Assembly (NCBI GenBank): GCA_963814905.1
Contig: CAWFEM010000021.1
Coordinates: forward strand, 248,001-312,000
DNA: 64,000 bases
Direction: 5' to 3'
Source: DASWJZ01 sp963814905
GTDB taxonomy: Bacteria > Pseudomonadota > Alphaproteobacteria > Rhizobiales > Afifellaceae
Within the stretch, counting starts at the first letter, position 1. Every line of letters begins with the position of its first letter. Below, in pieces: positions 61,587 through 64,000 of this stretch. The notes beneath the pieces were generated by a model, which did no database searches, was not told where the DNA came from, and saw nothing but the letters and a program-made list of their open reading frames with translations. A program made the position numbers and the translations under genes.

Positions 61587-62036
61587 ATGGCAAAAGCAGC
61601 TACGCCAATGGATGCGTTGGTGGGGGCGCGCCTGCGTTCGCGGCGGAAGCAGCTTAGGATTAGTCAAGAACGGCTGGGCAAGGAGATTGGTGTTTCCTTC
61701 CAGCAAGTTCAGAAATACGAGAACGGCACAAACCGGATCGGAGCCGGACGTCTCGCGGAAATCAGCAAAGTGCTTGATGTTCCGGTGGCTTACTTCTTCA
61801 CCGGGAATTCCGGCACCACCTCCGCGGACGGCGATCGCGCCGACACGCGGGCAGCGTTGAGCGAGCCCGGCGCAGCGGAGCTTCTGCAGGCTTACGCCCA
61901 GATCGGCAGCTTGGCGCTTCGCAACGCCGTCGTGCGTCTTGCGCGTGATCTTGCCGGCAATTTCGGCGAGCCGCGTGCGGCCGCCACGAAGCGCCCACCG
62001 ACCCGGCATGCCGCCGCCTCGAAAGCCAATCCTTAG
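61587..62036 (+). CDS. XRE-family regulator (PraR-like HTH)
   Basis: 149 residues from MAKAATPMDALVGARLRSRR with GAGG shortly upstream; the open frame extends 18 codons more. The helix-turn-helix spans about residues 11-67 (LGKEIGVSFQQVQKYENGTN). A helical C-terminal part (AAELLQAYAQIGSLALRNAV) and a basic alanine-rich tail follow. The HTH closely resembles rhizobial PraR-type regulators; target genes unknown. Convergent with parC. Confidence 0.88.
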   Translation: MAKAATPMDALVGARLRSRRKQLRISQERLGKEIGVSFQQVQKYENGTNRIGAGRLAEISKVLDVPVAYFFTGNSGTTSADGDRADTRAALSEPGAAELLQAYAQIGSLALRNAVVRLARDLAGNFGEPRAAATKRPPTRHAAASKANP

Positions 62037-62051
62037 AAGTCTTCCCGGACG

Positions 62052-62071
62052 GTTGGCTCGGTCGAGCCGAC
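62052..62071. terminator. Possible hairpin between convergent XRE gene and parC
   Basis: GTTGGCTC-GGTC-GAGCCGAC forms an 8-bp stem with one G-U pair between the two convergent stops (62036 and 62083). No T-tract is seen. Weak evidence for a bidirectional terminator. Confidence 0.35.
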
Positions 62072-62082
62072 ACTAAGTCGTC

Positions 62083-64000
<1,918 letters not shown>

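Overview
The window reads as chromosomal DNA of a high-GC alphaproteobacterium, most likely of the Hyphomicrobiales (Rhizobiales). Pointers are a FeuN/FeuP/FeuQ-like two-component locus, HdaA next to ppk, an LdtR-type MarR regulator beside an L,D-transpeptidase, Bpt, class I PhaC, CtaA with DUF2842, and the yceD-plsX-fabH-ihfA-merR string. Genus cannot be fixed from the sequence alone. I see no insertion sequence, prophage, CRISPR array or defence island; almost everything is core or metabolic.

Layout. 1-6918: a carbohydrate uptake and catabolism operon on the minus strand (binding protein, two permeases, ATPase, TIM-barrel isomerase, Gfo/Idh oxidoreductase cut by the window edge), with a divergent LacI-type regulator and a clear operator. 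7152-13544: a DUF1127 protein, then recJ, glpX, hom, an AlaC/DapL-type aminotransferase and a small lipoprotein. 13686-18863: phaC (frameshifted) and two tandem related secreted proteins of unknown function. 18924-28225: aspS, rnd, then ppx (frameshifted), ppk, hdaA, a PerM-type permease and pgsA in an overlapping minus-strand operon. 28341-31438: purM-purN, ctaA, DUF2842. 31435-38363: an exopolysaccharide cluster (deacetylase, Wzz/ExoP-like, Wza-like lipoprotein, WbaP-like initiating transferase, Wzy/ligase), followed by tRNA-Pro(GGG). 38547-43085: a DUF4396 membrane protein, a FeuNPQ-like signalling operon and an MptE-like (DUF115) protein. 43120-47849: merR, ihfA, fabH, plsX, yceD, cytochrome bc1 assembly chaperone and bamE. 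47897-55744: H+-pyrophosphatase, an MFS transporter, then glyA-nrdR-ribE-ribH-nusB-thiL. 55926-58928: a small secreted protein (probable frameshift), an L,D-transpeptidase, an LdtR-like regulator and a small membrane protein. 59067-64000: hemB, an RDD protein, bpt, an XRE regulator and the 3' part of parC.

Most interesting points: three probable single-base frameshifts (phaC, ppx and the 55926 gene), which may be sequence errors or real lesions; the same TTAAGC half-site as an inverted repeat upstream of both the L,D-transpeptidase and its presumed regulator; an ExoP-like protein whose kinase domain has lost its nucleotide-binding motifs; and the tandem pair of uncharacterised secreted paralogues. 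I did not find a clearly new multi-gene system. Start codons were chosen by family N-termini, Shine-Dalgarno-like sequences and overlaps with the upstream stop; many ORFs in this GC-rich DNA extend artefactually upstream.
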